Part shown: positions 21,201-28,962 of the stretch, piece by piece
How the letters are laid out: each line of letters starts with the position of its first letter
Numbering within the stretch: the first letter of the stretch is position 1
NCBI RefSeq assembly: GCF_032854445.1
Contig: NC_088296.1
Span: 3,185,246 to 3,249,245, forward strand
Length of the DNA stretch: 64,000 bases
Source: Liolophura sinensis
Lineage: Eukaryota > Mollusca > Polyplacophora > Chitonida > Chitonidae
Reading direction: 5' to 3'
The notes under the pieces: generated by a model
What the model saw: only the letters and a program-made list of their open reading frames with translations
The model's database searches: none
Told to the model about the DNA's origin: nothing
Position numbers and translations under genes: made by a program

Positions 21201-23694
21201 AGCAACGTAGTCAGATGGTCACATGCAAGTGGTGAAATACCCTGTCAATTTGCCCCAGTGAGGGCTTTTTTCACCTCAAGCACTACAGCTTAAGCAGACT
21301 TAGGTGAAAAAAAAATACAGTGAAGTTAGTTGCAATTTATTAGATGTCAGTGGTCTAAAGATACTTAAATTGCTATGTTGTCCTCACATATAGCGGACAG
21401 TAACTTTGTAGATTAAAATCGACAAGCTTTTTCTGAATTTTCCTTCTCACATCGTCTTTATTGTTTTTATTGCAGACCTCACTCAATCGAGTCGATGACT
21501 CACCGGAAGATGACGATGTCACTGGCAGACAGGTCATCTAAAACACAGAAGGTCAAGGTCCTTCCTATGGCAGGATCTGATCCAGACGCTCATCGTGAAG
21601 AGATGATCAAGGTGAGGTCACCTGATATGGGTTATGTGACATACTAAAGGTCGCAAATGACGACATTACAATAACTTGCCAAAGGTCGGTGGTTGATGCC
21701 CGGTACTCCCGTCTCCCAGCTATAAAACTGACCACCATCGTAGTAACATTGACATTTCAATCCGTTATTGTCATAATTGTTGATTTCAGAAAGAAGAGGA
21801 GCGCCTGCGCGCATCTGTGCGGCGTGAGTCACAGCAGAGGAGGATGCGTGACAGAGCGAACGCCCGGGGTCTGTCATCGTCGTACCTGGAAAGTCGCTAT
21901 GACGATGAAGATGATGATGATGAGGGTGGAATCTCACTGTCAGCCATCAAGAAACATTACAAACAGAAAGGAGGTGAGTCTCCATAGCAACCAAGAATGA
22001 TCAGGGGAGAAATGGGAGTAACAATATCCTGGCCCCATTTTTTAATTATTTATTTATTGCATCATGCTCATTCAGGAATTTTTCGCCCTGTATTCATATT
22101 TACATGTATTTATAAGTTTGTTCATCGCAAATCTGATTGGTGTTTGGCAAAGCCAACATAAATAAAAGTGTAAAACATCAAGCCGGCTGTACAGTTGAAT
22201 ATTAACTGAATAGTCAGTTAATATTCAGTTGAATATATGCCTGGTGATTACTGGGCATTCTGGTTTCCTCCACCCATAAAACTGACTATCATCGTAAAAG
22301 TACTGTCATATCTGTTACACAGATTCCATCATTGCGGTTAATACAAATACATAACCTAACGTAAGCGATGTGTTACGTGTATAATAAGTGAAGTGGACTT
22401 GAACACTACAAATACTACAGTAAGACCTAATCCAGTAATAAGTAGAAGGCCGTAAACCTTGGTTACATGTATATGTTTAAAAAAAAAAATATGTAAGTAA
22501 GCATTACATGTAGGTCCGTTTCCAAGGCAACCTCACATCTTTTCATTATAAACAAAGTGAAAATGTTTTGTAGAGAAGACAAATAATTTTGCGTTGCCTC
22601 CGAAGTGAACACGTTGTTTGTTTTCCCTCACACAGACAGGCCCAATATATACTCGTCCAGCAGTGGGGGCGATTCTGAATCTGAAACTGAAACCAAGCAG
22701 TCCAAGAGAGGTCCCAAGAAACTGGAGAGTGATGAGGTAAAATGGCCACTGTTGTCATGGCAACCAGGATACCATGGCAACCTCAGATCATTTCTCACTG
22801 AAGTGTGGATTGGTTAAATTTTTACTCACAAATTGACACTTGTTTATTCATAGGAATAATTGTTTCCAATGTCACTGATCCTTACAAATCTTGAAAAGTA
22901 CTTGAATTCTATTTTAAAGGTTTTTTAAGACCTGAAAAGTCCTTGAAAAAGAGTTTAATTTTGGGGACAAGTAGGGATAAGTACTTCAAAATATTATTTT
23001 AATATTAATTTTAAAATTGCTTTGTGTTTGAAATGGACCAGTCATTACAGTAAGCTACCAAACAAGTAACGGTTAATTTCCATTAGAAGGTTCACTTCTA
23101 ATGGAACAGTCCTCGAATGTCCTTGAGAAACATTTTCTGGTCTTTGTTATGGGAACCCTGAATGAAACGAATGTCAGAAATTAAACTTATATTTTTAACA
23201 TTGCAAGTTGATGCATGTGCAAACAAATGTGTATCCGTGGTATTGTTTAGATAGGCACATGTTTATGTTACAGTTATTATTTGTATGTTTCTGTCTGACA
23301 GGTGAACCTTCTTCAGTTATGTGACTTACAGTCTACCATGTTTTACATATTTTACTTATAATTTAGCATTTTTCAAGTGACACATTTTGCTTGATTCTGA
23401 TGGATTCATCCATTTTACCAGACCAAGACAAAGTTTGATTAACATTTTATCTGAAAAACTTCAATGTTGGCATCAAAAGAATAATTTTAAGAGTTTCACC
23501 TGCTTCTGGAAGTATGTTTTTTTTTTCATACCAACTTTAGGTGAAATATGGTACTCAGTGGGAATCGCACTGTGTTCAAAGAATAACAAAGTTGTTTTTG
23601 CATGCAGGATGACTCTGGGTCAGAGGGTAGCCCTGTGAAGAAAAAAGCCAGGTTGGTGGAGAGTGATGCTGAGGAAGAGGAAGAAGAAACATGA
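227..23694 (+). CDS. LEO1: LEO1, Paf1 complex subunit (12 exons, 758 aa)
   Basis: LEO1 is a nuclear subunit of the Paf1 complex, which travels with RNA polymerase II and supports elongation and co-transcriptional histone modification. Twelve exons join with GT-AG introns and consistent phases into one open frame of 758 codons. Residues 1-19 hold the family start motif ([11 protein letters not shown]). Residues about 20-348 are a Gly/Ser/Pro/Ala/Arg repeat. Residues about 399-432 are acidic and contain [11 protein letters not shown]. Residues about 444-620 are the conserved Leo1 domain, with [69 protein letters not shown] and [17 protein letters not shown]. Residues about 636-697 are a charged helix ([12 protein letters not shown]) and [10 protein letters not shown]. 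The C-terminus is Ser/Asp/Glu rich with KKKAR. The human protein is about 666 residues; the excess is the exon 2 repeat. The ATG at 227 was chosen because it alone gives the conserved N-terminus. Confidence 0.96.
594..855 (+). mobile_element. SINE-A, full length, with target-site duplication
   Basis: This is a tRNA-derived SINE. Its head has an A-box-like TGGCTCAGTCG and a B-box-like GAGTTCAAGTCC. The conserved 3' body ends in CGTATAAGTGAAATATTC and an (AAAT)n tail. The 13-bp direct repeat ATTTGTAGATCTC flanks it at 581-593 and 856-868, which fixes the ends. It lies in LEO1 intron 1. The TSD is perfect, so the insertion is fairly recent. Confidence 0.9.
1118..1233 (+). mobile_element. SINE-A, 5'-truncated copy
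   Basis: Only the 3' half is present, from the GGTCTTGGGTTTCC region through CGTATAAGTGAAATATTC to the AAAT tail. A near-identical 12-bp repeat, AAGATTRTTCCA, flanks it (1106-1117 and 1234-1245). It was therefore inserted already truncated. Confidence 0.85.
3149..3691. mobile_element. hAT-like non-autonomous DNA element
   Basis: Terminal inverted repeats CAGGGCTTCCTCTGG (left) and CCAGAGGAAGCCCTG (right) bound a 543-bp AT-rich segment. ATAAAT occurs directly outside both ends (3143-3148 and 3692-3697). CAGGG termini are typical of hAT transposons, although hAT normally makes 8-bp target duplications. There is no transposase ORF inside. Confidence 0.7.
4383..5201. repeat. 105-bp minisatellite, 8 units (LEO1 intron 1)
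   Basis: Eight units of about 104-105 bp are very similar to each other. Each carries TTTTAAGTAAGTACATTGG followed by GGAATTCACAAGAAACATTC. Because the period is close to a multiple of three, the antisense strand is open through several units; the resulting repetitive peptide is not a gene. GTAAGT in each unit is a donor-like sequence. Confidence 0.92.
6197..7186 (+). CDS. LEO1: LEO1 exon 2, GSPAGSARS repeat exon
   Basis: The acceptor is TCTTTACAG|GCAGTG and the donor is GACAG|GTATTT. The exon is 990 nt long, a multiple of three, and keeps phase 1 at both ends. It encodes about 330 residues of near-perfect repeats. These are first 9-residue units (S-G-S-P-A-G-S-A-R, 27 bp) and then 11-residue units with an added R-S ([11 protein letters not shown], 33 bp). 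The result is an RS-domain-like segment dense in Ser-Pro. Other LEO1 proteins have an acidic Ser/Asp region here. Because the repeat lacks stop-forming triplets, other frames and the antisense strand are also open across it; those are shadows. Confidence 0.9.
7187..8615 (+). other. LEO1 intron 2: content
   Basis: No gene is seen. An imperfect tandem duplication of about 150 bp lies at 7861-8160. The rest is unique AT-rich sequence. Confidence 0.65.
7861..8160. repeat. Two-copy tandem duplication, ~150 bp
   Basis: The segment starting GTGAGCAGTACTCAAACAGG is repeated from about 8019 as GTGAGCAGTATTCAAAGAGG. Both copies run through CACCTTTCGAGCAGTTCAAC and GCGCCAGT(C/T)A(C/T)TCATTC. They are diverged and show no sign of coding. 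Confidence 0.75.
8616..8765 (+). CDS. LEO1: LEO1 exon 3
   Basis: The acceptor is GGCAG|AAGG and the donor is GAGG|GTAAGT, with phase 1 at both ends (150 nt). It encodes a charged stretch with [10 protein letters not shown] and [13 protein letters not shown], typical of the acidic LEO1 N-terminal half with CK2-type serines. Confidence 0.92.
9063..9163 (+). CDS. LEO1: LEO1 exon 4
   Basis: The acceptor is TTATTTAG|CCACC and the donor is GAGCAG|GTAAAT. The exon is 101 nt, going from phase 1 to phase 0. It encodes [12 protein letters not shown], the second LFG-acidic motif conserved in animal LEO1. Confidence 0.93.
9434..9650 (+). mobile_element. SINE-B copy (3'-truncated)
   Basis: The tRNA-like head CCCGATAGCACAGTTGGTAG has a good A box (TAGCACAGTTGG), and the B-box region reads GGGTCGAGTCACACC. 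The body continues with GGAAGTTGTAACTTCCTCGC as in the copy at 12282. The CACTCACTCAC tail is missing. It lies in LEO1 intron 4. Confidence 0.75.
9995..10764 (-). mobile_element. piggyBac-like relic flanked by TTAA
   Basis: TTAACTCATTTGCT at the left end and AGCGAATGAGTTAA at the right end form inverted termini with TTAA at both sides, the piggyBac target signature. The element is 770 bp and lies in LEO1 intron 4. Inside, on the minus strand from the ATG at 10470, is a decayed reading frame with an acidic start. It carries DDNFEGF and [16 protein letters not shown], like the N-terminus of piggyBac transposases. Stop codons interrupt it and the catalytic domain is absent. It is inactive by itself. 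Confidence 0.72.
10171..10470 (-). pseudogene. piggyBac transposase N-terminal remnant
   Basis: Starting at the ATG at 10470, the frame shows MAD, then a TAG, then an acidic stretch ([21 protein letters not shown]) and LTLGQLRSR. At least two in-frame stops precede residue 25, and another follows PLNI near 10160. Only the N-terminal region is left, and the DDD catalytic core is missing. Confidence 0.55.
10856..10989 (+). CDS. LEO1: LEO1 exon 5
   Basis: The acceptor is CTGTTTCAG|ATGG and the donor is ACAAG|GTGAGT. The exon ends in phase 2. It encodes [14 protein letters not shown] and [14 protein letters not shown], the start of the Leo1 domain. The 40-bp minisatellite begins within a few bases of this donor. 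Confidence 0.95.
10993..12195. repeat. 40-bp minisatellite, ~30 units (5' end of LEO1 intron 5)
   Basis: The unit reads roughly GTCATTCTGAGGTGGCTGTG followed by GGAAAGCTTTACAGTGATCA, with a strict 40-bp period and few substitutions. The array starts directly behind the exon 5 donor (GTGAGTTATCAGTCATTC). Confidence 0.95.
12282..12638 (+). mobile_element. SINE-B, full-length copy
   Basis: The tRNA-like head is CCCAATAGCATAGTTGGTAG, with a B box in GGGTCAGTCC/CGGGTCACACC. The body passes through GGAAGTTGTAACTTTCTCGC and the 3' end reads AAGTTAAACCCCAAGCACTC with a (CACT)n tail. The minus-strand copy at 49449 shares the 3' end. Confidence 0.8.
12639..12836 (+). mobile_element. SINE-A, diverged copy lacking the tail
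   Basis: It begins GGGCCTCCGTGGTCAAGGTGG and has GACCCAGGAGTCTGTCACC and GCGAGTTCAAGTCC. It is lost after GATAATGCCATGAATGCTG. It directly abuts the CACT tail of the SINE-B copy. Confidence 0.8.
13219..13407 (-). mobile_element. SINE-A copy, head missing
   Basis: On the minus strand it runs from the AAAT tail (TTTATTTATTTATT on plus) through TTTTGATTGGTGTTTTATGC to about GCCGGAGGGGAACACAG. The tRNA-like head is replaced by the 57-bp array. Confidence 0.85.
13408..13872 (+). repeat. 57-bp array carrying the LEO1 exon 6 splice acceptor
   Basis: About eight units repeat at exactly 57 bp. Each contains ATCCTCATTTCCTGCTGACAG then GCCRTTTGTATTTTGGTG. The final unit is the genuine intron 5 / exon 6 boundary (CTGACAG|GCCATTTGACCC at 13862/13863). 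At least five earlier units keep an intact CTGACAG|GCC; two have ATGGG or ACGGG instead. Confidence 0.93.
13863..13947 (+). CDS. LEO1: LEO1 exon 6
   Basis: The acceptor is CCTGCTGACAG|GCCATTTG and the donor is CTCAAG|GTCAGA, a weaker match. It encodes [20 protein letters not shown] then GRARLKLK, as in other LEO1 proteins. The acceptor and first exon bases are the last unit of the upstream 57-bp array. Confidence 0.94.
13948..15564 (+). other. LEO1 intron 6: content
   Basis: This intron is largely the 35-bp array (14172-15168), followed by a degraded SINE-like tail near 15195-15290 (CACGGGATTAAACATGGACC, AAATAAACAAA). No gene is seen. Confidence 0.7.
14172..15168. repeat. 35-bp minisatellite, ~28 units (LEO1 intron 6)
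   Basis: The unit is TGATACCTGACAAGGGTTGG then TGGTTTTCTCCAGCC. Variants are CTCATACC, TTCCTGAC, GTTGCTGG and CACCAGTG. Every unit holds a pyrimidine run ending in CAG, which looks like a splice acceptor. The antisense strand is open in more than one frame, which is a repeat artefact. Confidence 0.95.
15565..15683 (+). CDS. LEO1: LEO1 exon 7
   Basis: The acceptor is GGTAACAG|GTGGAG and the donor is GGGAG|GTGAGA, ending in phase 2. It encodes [18 protein letters not shown] and RIVRWSDG. The peptide has an extra DENGNVEKE compared with my recollection of vertebrate LEO1. Confidence 0.94.
15770..17683. repeat. 49-bp minisatellite, ~39 units (LEO1 intron 7)
   Basis: The unit is GTCCAGACTACCAGGCTTGG then TCTAATACAAAACTTATGGC and AGTTTTATA. 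Variants (TTAGCC/TTGGTC, TTGTGACAC/TTATGGCAG) recur in blocks, indicating higher-order duplication of several units at once. Confidence 0.94.
17684..18427 (+). other. LEO1 intron 7, 3' part
   Basis: About 740 bp of AT-rich sequence in which I see no gene, SINE or array. It ends in the exon 8 acceptor (CTTCCTGTTTCAG). Confidence 0.6.
18428..18562 (+). CDS. LEO1: LEO1 exon 8
   Basis: The acceptor is CTGTTTCAG|CATG and the donor is TTCAG|GTGAGA. It encodes [20 protein letters not shown] and [17 protein letters not shown], the most conserved part of the Leo1 domain. Confidence 0.96.
18890..18938 (+). mobile_element. SINE-A head fragment
   Basis: Only the B-box segment is left: CAATGCGTTCGCTGTGAGTTC and AAGTCCAGCTCATGCAGGC, then CTTCCTCTC. 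The 32-bp array begins within its last bases. Confidence 0.8.
18937..20757. repeat. 32-bp minisatellite, ~57 units (LEO1 intron 8)
   Basis: The unit is CTCAGTGAGGTAGATGGCTG then CTGTGTGATATG. Few variants occur (GATATG/AATATG, GTAGAT/GTAAAT/GTATAT, CAGTG/CAATG), and the ends are more degenerate. Its 1.8 kb length accounts for most of intron 8. Confidence 0.95.
20758..21475 (+). other. LEO1 intron 8, 3' part
   Basis: This stretch contains a copy of the dispersed repeat R1 (21180-21390) and otherwise unique sequence. No gene is seen. Confidence 0.6.
21180..21390 (+). repeat. Dispersed repeat R1 copy
   Basis: It reads GAGTAAAACCAAAGCAGCAACG, then AGATGGTCACATGCAAGTGG, TGTCAATTTGCCCC and CTTAAGCAGACTTAGGTG. 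The same order of blocks occurs at 48110-48320, and the first blocks occur in both orientations at five other places between 39 and 52 kb. The family is unknown to me. Confidence 0.65.
21476..21611 (+). CDS. LEO1: LEO1 exon 9
   Basis: The acceptor is TTTATTGCAG|ACCTCAC and the donor is ATCAAG|GTGAGG. The exon goes from phase 2 to phase 0. It encodes [20 protein letters not shown] and [20 protein letters not shown]. Confidence 0.96.
21790..21973 (+). CDS. LEO1: LEO1 exon 10
   Basis: The acceptor is TGATTTCAG|AAAGAA and the donor is GGAG|GTGAGT, ending in phase 1. It encodes the basic helix [20 protein letters not shown], an acidic run, and [11 protein letters not shown]. Confidence 0.95.
22636..22736 (+). 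CDS. LEO1: LEO1 exon 11
   Basis: The acceptor is TCACACAG|ACAGG and the donor is GATGAG|GTAAAA, going from phase 1 to phase 0. It encodes [19 protein letters not shown], matching the RIYSSDSDEG segment of LEO1. Confidence 0.93.
22877..23160. mobile_element. hAT-type MITE remnant
   Basis: The right end reads GTCTTTGTTATGGGAACCCTG, a CCCTG terminus. The interior has CTTGAAAAGTACTTG, GAAAAGTCCTTGAAAAAG and GTCCTTGAGAAAC, as in common CAGGGTTCCC elements of many animals. The left terminus is not recognisable. It lies in LEO1 intron 11. Confidence 0.5.
23608..23694 (+). CDS. LEO1: LEO1 exon 12 (terminal)
   Basis: The acceptor is GCATGCAG|GATGAC and the stop is TGA at 23692-23694. It encodes the acidic C-terminus with a short basic cluster (PVKKKAR) and ends in a run of Glu. 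No canonical poly(A) signal lies close by. The first AATAAA downstream is in a SINE tail near 24340. Confidence 0.93.
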   Translation, partial: DDSGSEGSPVKKKARLVESDAEEEEEET

Positions 23695-23882
23695 ACAACC
23701 ACATCCTGGAGAATTTTTTCAGAATGGTGGCTTATTTGTGAGAGTCGTCTCCATTGCAAAACTTGCAGCTGTCTGGACGGTGTTTGCTAGAGAAACATCA
23801 GAGGAATTGGTTGCGAGAGAACATCCGTGCTGACTGTTAAAGTGCAAGAGGCCTGGTGTATACACATTGCTACATGTGAAGG

Positions 23883-23937
23883 TTTCCCCAGTGTACAGTA
23901 GAAACCAGTGTACAGTAGAAACCAGTGTACAGTAGTA
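23883..23937. repeat. 17-bp direct repeat, 3 copies
   Basis: GTGTACAGTAGAAACCA is repeated in tandem just downstream of the LEO1 stop, probably in its 3' UTR. Confidence 0.8.
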
Positions 23938-24310
23938 CAGTGGCAGTGTGAACATTTATCTCTCGTGAGACAAAACACTTGACTTTTCATTGGACAGCAG
24001 TTGTCATGGGGGATGTGTTATTCCTGTACCCCACAGCCGACCTCATACGTGTATGTGTCTGCTGACTAGGTTATCTCCCTTTGTGTGCTTGTGACATCAA
24101 TGGTCACGTCAGTGAAGCGATTCGTCTATACATGGGTCTTCAGAGCTGAATTGCTTACATTTGATAAATGCGTTAGTCAGCGATAGGATACGGAAGTATA
24201 TGGTGCCAGTAACCTTCAGACGTCTCTCCCAATATGAGGGTTAGTGATATTCTTTATTTCTGTGCCTTTATCACTGAGTAACCATGTAACTAATAGTACA
24301 CCAACAAACA

Positions 24311-24358
24311 ACAGTGAGTGTTCTTGAGTACGGTAATCAAATAAATAAATAGATAAAT
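24311..24358 (+). mobile_element. SINE-A tail fragment with AATAAA
   Basis: GTTCTTGAGTACGG joined to AATCAAATAAATAAATAGAT is the 3' end of a SINE-A. The AATAAA motifs here are the first downstream of LEO1 on the sense strand and could serve as its poly(A) signal. That role is inferred. Confidence 0.6.
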
Positions 24359-24589
24359 CCAGAAATTGTGGCACCAGAAATGATGCAGGGAATGGTATCA
24401 CTGTGAGGTACATAAGACAGTACTGTAAAGATTCTCCTGCGTTGTTCTCCCGTTTGTGAAGAGACAAGAAACAGACGTGCAATGAGTGGATGATTTGCGT
24501 TGCTCTTGGTTCAAGGTTTTGCAGTCCTATGTCCAGTGAGGTTCTCCATCCGTCATGACATTTGAACAGTATTGTATCATGAGATGGTG

Positions 24590-24665
24590 ATACACATATG
24601 AACGTGAAATACACATACGAATGTGAAATACACATACGAATGTGAAATACACATATGAACGTGAT
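24590..24665. repeat. 19-bp repeat, 4 copies
   Basis: TACACATAYGAAYGTGAAA is repeated four times in tandem with C/T exchanges. No function is apparent. Confidence 0.75.
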
Positions 24666-25029
24666 GTGTGGCCCTTAACTGTGTGCATTGGTACTGAGTA
24701 TAAACAACAGCTCTGAATATGTCAGACGCACAGTGTACAATTGGTGAGTTGTACTGTCAGCCCTATTATGATGTTTTTCTTGTTTTGTGAAGAAAGGGCT
24801 ATAAGAGTCCAAATGGACTTAATTTTTCGTCTCAGTATTCCATGTATCTGGATTATACCACACCAAAATATGTTTTCTGGTTTAAAATTTTGCTTAAGTG
24901 TGATAAAATGTTTATAAGTGAAAGAAAATATGGACAATGTGCTTTGAGTAATTCTAATTGAACTGCTTTTATCAGAGCAGTTTGCTTTATTAGTATTTAC
25001 AGTGTATGTGTCAGTATATTGAATATCAG

Positions 25030-27795
25030 GTGACTCAGCTGTTCAGCGTGCGGCGTGAGTGCGTTGTGAATCTGTTTATATAAGTGTGTATGAGCATGCA
25101 CGATTGTGCATAATGCGTTGCGAGTGCATCGTGCGCTGTGAGTGAATGCGTTTATATATGTGTGTATGAGCATGCACGATTCTGCATAGTGCGTTGTGAG
25201 TGAATGTGTTTATATGGGTGTGTATGAGCATGCACGATTGTGCATAGTGCGCTGGGAGTGAATGTGTTTATATATGTGTGTATGAGCATGCACGATTGTG
25301 CATAGTGCGTTGTGAGTGAATGTGTTTATATGGGTGTGTATGAGCATGCACGATTCTGCATAGTGCGTTGTGAGTGAATGTGTTTATATGGGTGTGTATG
25401 AGCATGCACGATTGTGCATAGTGCGTTGTGAGTGAATGTGTTTATATAAGTGTGTATGAGCATGCACGATTCTGCATAGTGCGCTGTGAATGAATGTGTT
25501 TATATGAGTGTGTATGAGCATGCACGATTGTGCATAGTGCGTTGTGAGTGAATGTGTTTATATATGTGTGTGTGAGCATGCACGATTGTGCATAGTGCGT
25601 TGTGAGTGAACGTGTTTATATGAGTGTGTATGAGCATGCACGATTCTGCATAGTGCGCTGGGAGTGAATGTGTTATATGAGTGTGTATGAGCATGCACTG
25701 ATTCTGCATAGTGCGTTGTGAGTGAACGTGTTTATATAAGTGTGTATGAGCATGCACGATTGTGCATAGTGCACTGGAGTGAATGTGTTTATATGAGTGT
25801 GTATGAGCATGCACGATAGTGCATAGTGCGTTGTGAGTGAACGTGTTTATATGAGTGTGTATGAGCATGCACGATTGTGCATAGTGCGTTGTGAGTGAAT
25901 GTGTTTATATGAGTTTGTTTGAGCATGCACGATTGTGCATAGTGCGTTGTGAGTGAATGTGTTTATATGAGTGTGTATGAGCATGCACGATTGTGCATAG
26001 TGCGTTGTGAGTGAATGTGTTTATATGAGTGTGTATGAGCATGCACGATTGTGCATAGTGCGTTGTGAGTGAACGTGTTTATATGAGTGTGTATGAGCAT
26101 GCACGATTGTGCATAGTGCGTTGTGAGTGAATGTGTTTATATGGGTGTGTATGAGCATGCACGATTGTGCATAGTGCGTTGTGAGTGAATGTGTTCATAG
26201 AAGTTTGTTTGAGCATGCAAGATTCTGCATAGTGCGTTGTGAATGAATGTGTTTATATGAGTGTGTATGAGCATGCACGATTGTGCCATAGTGCGTTGTG
26301 AGTGAATGTGTTTATAGAAGTGTGTATGAGCATGCACGATTGTGCATAGTGCGTTGTGAGTGAATGTGTTTATAGAAGTGTGTATGAGCATGCACGATTC
26401 TGCATAGTGCGTTGTGAGTGAATGTGTTTATATGAGTGTGTATGAGCATGCACGATTCTGCATAGTGCGCTGTGAGTGAATGTGTTTATATGAGTGTGTA
26501 TGAGCATGCACGATTGTGCATAGTGTGTTGTGAGTGAATGTGTTTATATGAGTGTGTATGAGCATGCACGATTGTGCATAGTGCGCTGTGAGTGAATGTG
26601 TTTATATGAGTGTGTATGAGCACGCGCGATTGTGCATAGTGCGCTGTGAGTGAATGTGTTTATATGAGTGTGTATGAGCATGCACAATTGTGCATAGTGC
26701 GCTGTGAGTAAATGTGTTTATATGAGTGTGTATGAGCATGCACGATTGTGCATAGTGCGTTGTGAGTGAATGTGTTTATATGAGTGTGTATGAGCATGCA
26801 CGATTGTGCATAGTGCGCTGTGAGTGAATGTGTTTATATGAGTGTGTATGAGCACGCGCGATTGTGCATAGTGCGTTGTGAGTGAACGTGTTTATATGAG
26901 TGTGTATGAGCATGCACGATTGTGCATAGTGCGTTGTGAGTGAATGTGTTCATAGAAGTTTGTTTGAGCATGCAAGATTCTGCATAGTGCGTTGTGAATG
27001 AATGTGTTTATATGAGTGTGTATGAGCATGCACGATTGTGCATAGTGCGTTGTGAGTGAATGTGTTTATAGAAGTGTGTATGAGCATGCACGATTGTGCA
27101 TAGTGCGTTGTGAGTGAATGTGTTTATAGAAGTGTGTATGAGCATGCACGATTCTGCATAGTGCGTTGTGAGTGAATGTGTTTATATGAGTGTGTATGAG
27201 CATGCACGATTCTGCATAGTGCGCTGTGAGTGAATGTGTTTATATGAGTGTGTATGAGCATGCACGATTGTGCATAGTGCGTTGTGAGTGAATGTGTTTA
27301 TATGAGTGTGTATGAGCATGCACGATTGTGCATAGTGCGCTGTGAGTGAATGTGTTTATATGAGTGTGTATGAGCATGCGCGATTGTGCATAGTGCGCTG
27401 TGAGTGAATGTGTTTATATGAGTGTGTATGAGCATGCACAATTGTGCATAGTGCGCTGTGAGTAAATGTGTTTATATGAGTGTGTATGAGCATGCACGAT
27501 TGTGCATAGTGCGTTGTGAGTGAATGTGTTTATATGAGTGTGTATGAGCATGCACGATTCTGCATAGTGCGCTGTGAGTGAAAGTGTTTATATGAGTGTG
27601 TATGAGCATGCACGATTGTGCATAGTGCGCTGTGAGTGAATGTGTTTATATGAGTGTGTATGAGCATGCACGATTGTGCATAGTGCGCTGTGAGTGAATG
27701 TGTTTATATGAGTGTGTATGAGCATGCACTATTGTGCATAGCGCGTTGTGAATGAATGTGTTTATATGAGCGTGTATGAGCATGCACGATTGTGC
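25030..27795. repeat. 58-bp minisatellite with internal palindrome, ~47 units
   Basis: The unit is TGTGCATAGTGCGTTGTGAG, TGAATGTGTTTATATGAGTG, then TGTATGAGCATGCACGAT. ATGCAC-GATT-GTGCAT forms a potential 6-bp stem in most units. Units with GATTCTGCAT break the stem. A block of about 13 units (near 26190-26945) is duplicated immediately after itself, a higher-order repeat of about 755 bp. Repetitive antisense frames are artefacts. Confidence 0.94.
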
Positions 27796-28187
27796 TTCAA
27801 AGTACAGAACATAGGACCACATATTTCATCCCATAGACATTCGTTTTTCACATCTCAAAGCGACCAGCAACATCATACAGATTAGTCATATTTTTTCTGG
27901 TTCAAGAATATTCCCACCAGAATATGGAAGAAATATTTGCCCACATGTCATAAAACCACATTTTTTCATTCATTAATTGGCTTTCTGTAAATAAAAGAAA
28001 TTATTCTAAGTATTCTTGTTTGCTGTTCTCTCATTCCCCGCGGAACTTATCACTTTTCTTGTCAAATCATTGACCCTATGTGATCTACCCTTTGTGGAGA
28101 CGACTCTGGCTGATTTAGATATCCCTAATATCAAAGTTGATATGTTTTCTCTGTGATACTATATCAGTTTCAGTTATCAGTTTAAGC
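27796..28187. other. Intergenic, nothing recognised
   Basis: About 390 bp of AT-rich sequence between the 58-bp array and a SINE-A fragment. No gene, SINE or array is seen. Confidence 0.6.
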
Positions 28188-28255
28188 TGGCCCGGTTTCC
28201 ACCCACCATAATGCTGACCGCCGTCCTAGAAGTGAAATATCCTTAAGTATGGCGA
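28188..28255 (+). mobile_element. SINE-A 3' body fragment
   Basis: GGTTTCCACCCACCATAATG and AGTGAAATATCCTTAAGTAT identify it. It is cut at GGCG, where the 19-bp array starts. Confidence 0.82.
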
Positions 28256-28471
28256 ATCCCGTGGTCGCATTCTGATCTCGTGCTCGCATTCTGATCCCGT
28301 TCTCGCATTCTGATCCCGTGCTTGTGCTCGCATTCTGATCCCGTGCTCGCATTCTGATCCGATCGTCACATTCCGATCCTGTGCTCGCATTCTGATCCGA
28401 TGGTCGCATTCTGCTCCCGTCCTCGCATTCTGACCCGTGCTTACATTCTGATCCCATGCTTGCATTCAGAT
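28256..28471. repeat. 19-bp minisatellite, ~11 units
   Basis: The unit is CTCGCATTCTGATCCCGTG with many substitutions (GATCGTCACATTCCGATCC and others). It is joined directly to the SINE fragment on its left. Confidence 0.9.
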
Positions 28472-28723
28472 CAATACTCTATCCATGACATACCATTCAA
28501 ATCTGCCCTTACATGTGGAGAAAGCGTGTTATTTATGTTTTTGTTTTTTGTGTTGTTTTTTTTTTGTTTTTTTGTGATGTTGCATAACCAAGATATTGGT
28601 TATTCAGGTTTCTTTAACATGGCTCACCCCATGGCCTAGTACTAATATTAGATTAGTAACGGCTGGATAAGAGAACCTTTGAAGAGCATTTATCGCAAAA
28701 AGACACAGAGCAAAATATTTCAC

Positions 28724-28962
28724 TGATGTAGCCCGTTAGCGTGTCATTGTGGCGCAATGCCCCAGAAGGCTCTCACTAACGCGGTCGCTGTGAGTTCAAG
28801 CTGGATTCGTCTCCCGCTGTACGTGGAAATGTCTTAAAGCGACTTGCGGATGGTCCTGGGTTTCCCCAGAGCCCTGCCCCGTTTCCTCCCACCAAAATGC
28901 TTTCCGTCGTCTTATAAGTGAAATAATCTGGAGTAGAACGTAGAACACCAAACAAATAAATA
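28724..28962 (+). mobile_element. SINE-A, diverged near-full copy
   Basis: It runs from the head TAGCCCGTTAGCGTGTCATTG through CGCTGTGAGTTCAAG and TTTCCTCCCACCAAAATGC to ACACCAAACAAATAAATAA. It has a small deletion after the B box. Confidence 0.82.

Noticed and set aside
25500-27790. Frames with HTHINTFTHNALC
   Set aside because: They are translations of the 58-bp minisatellite.
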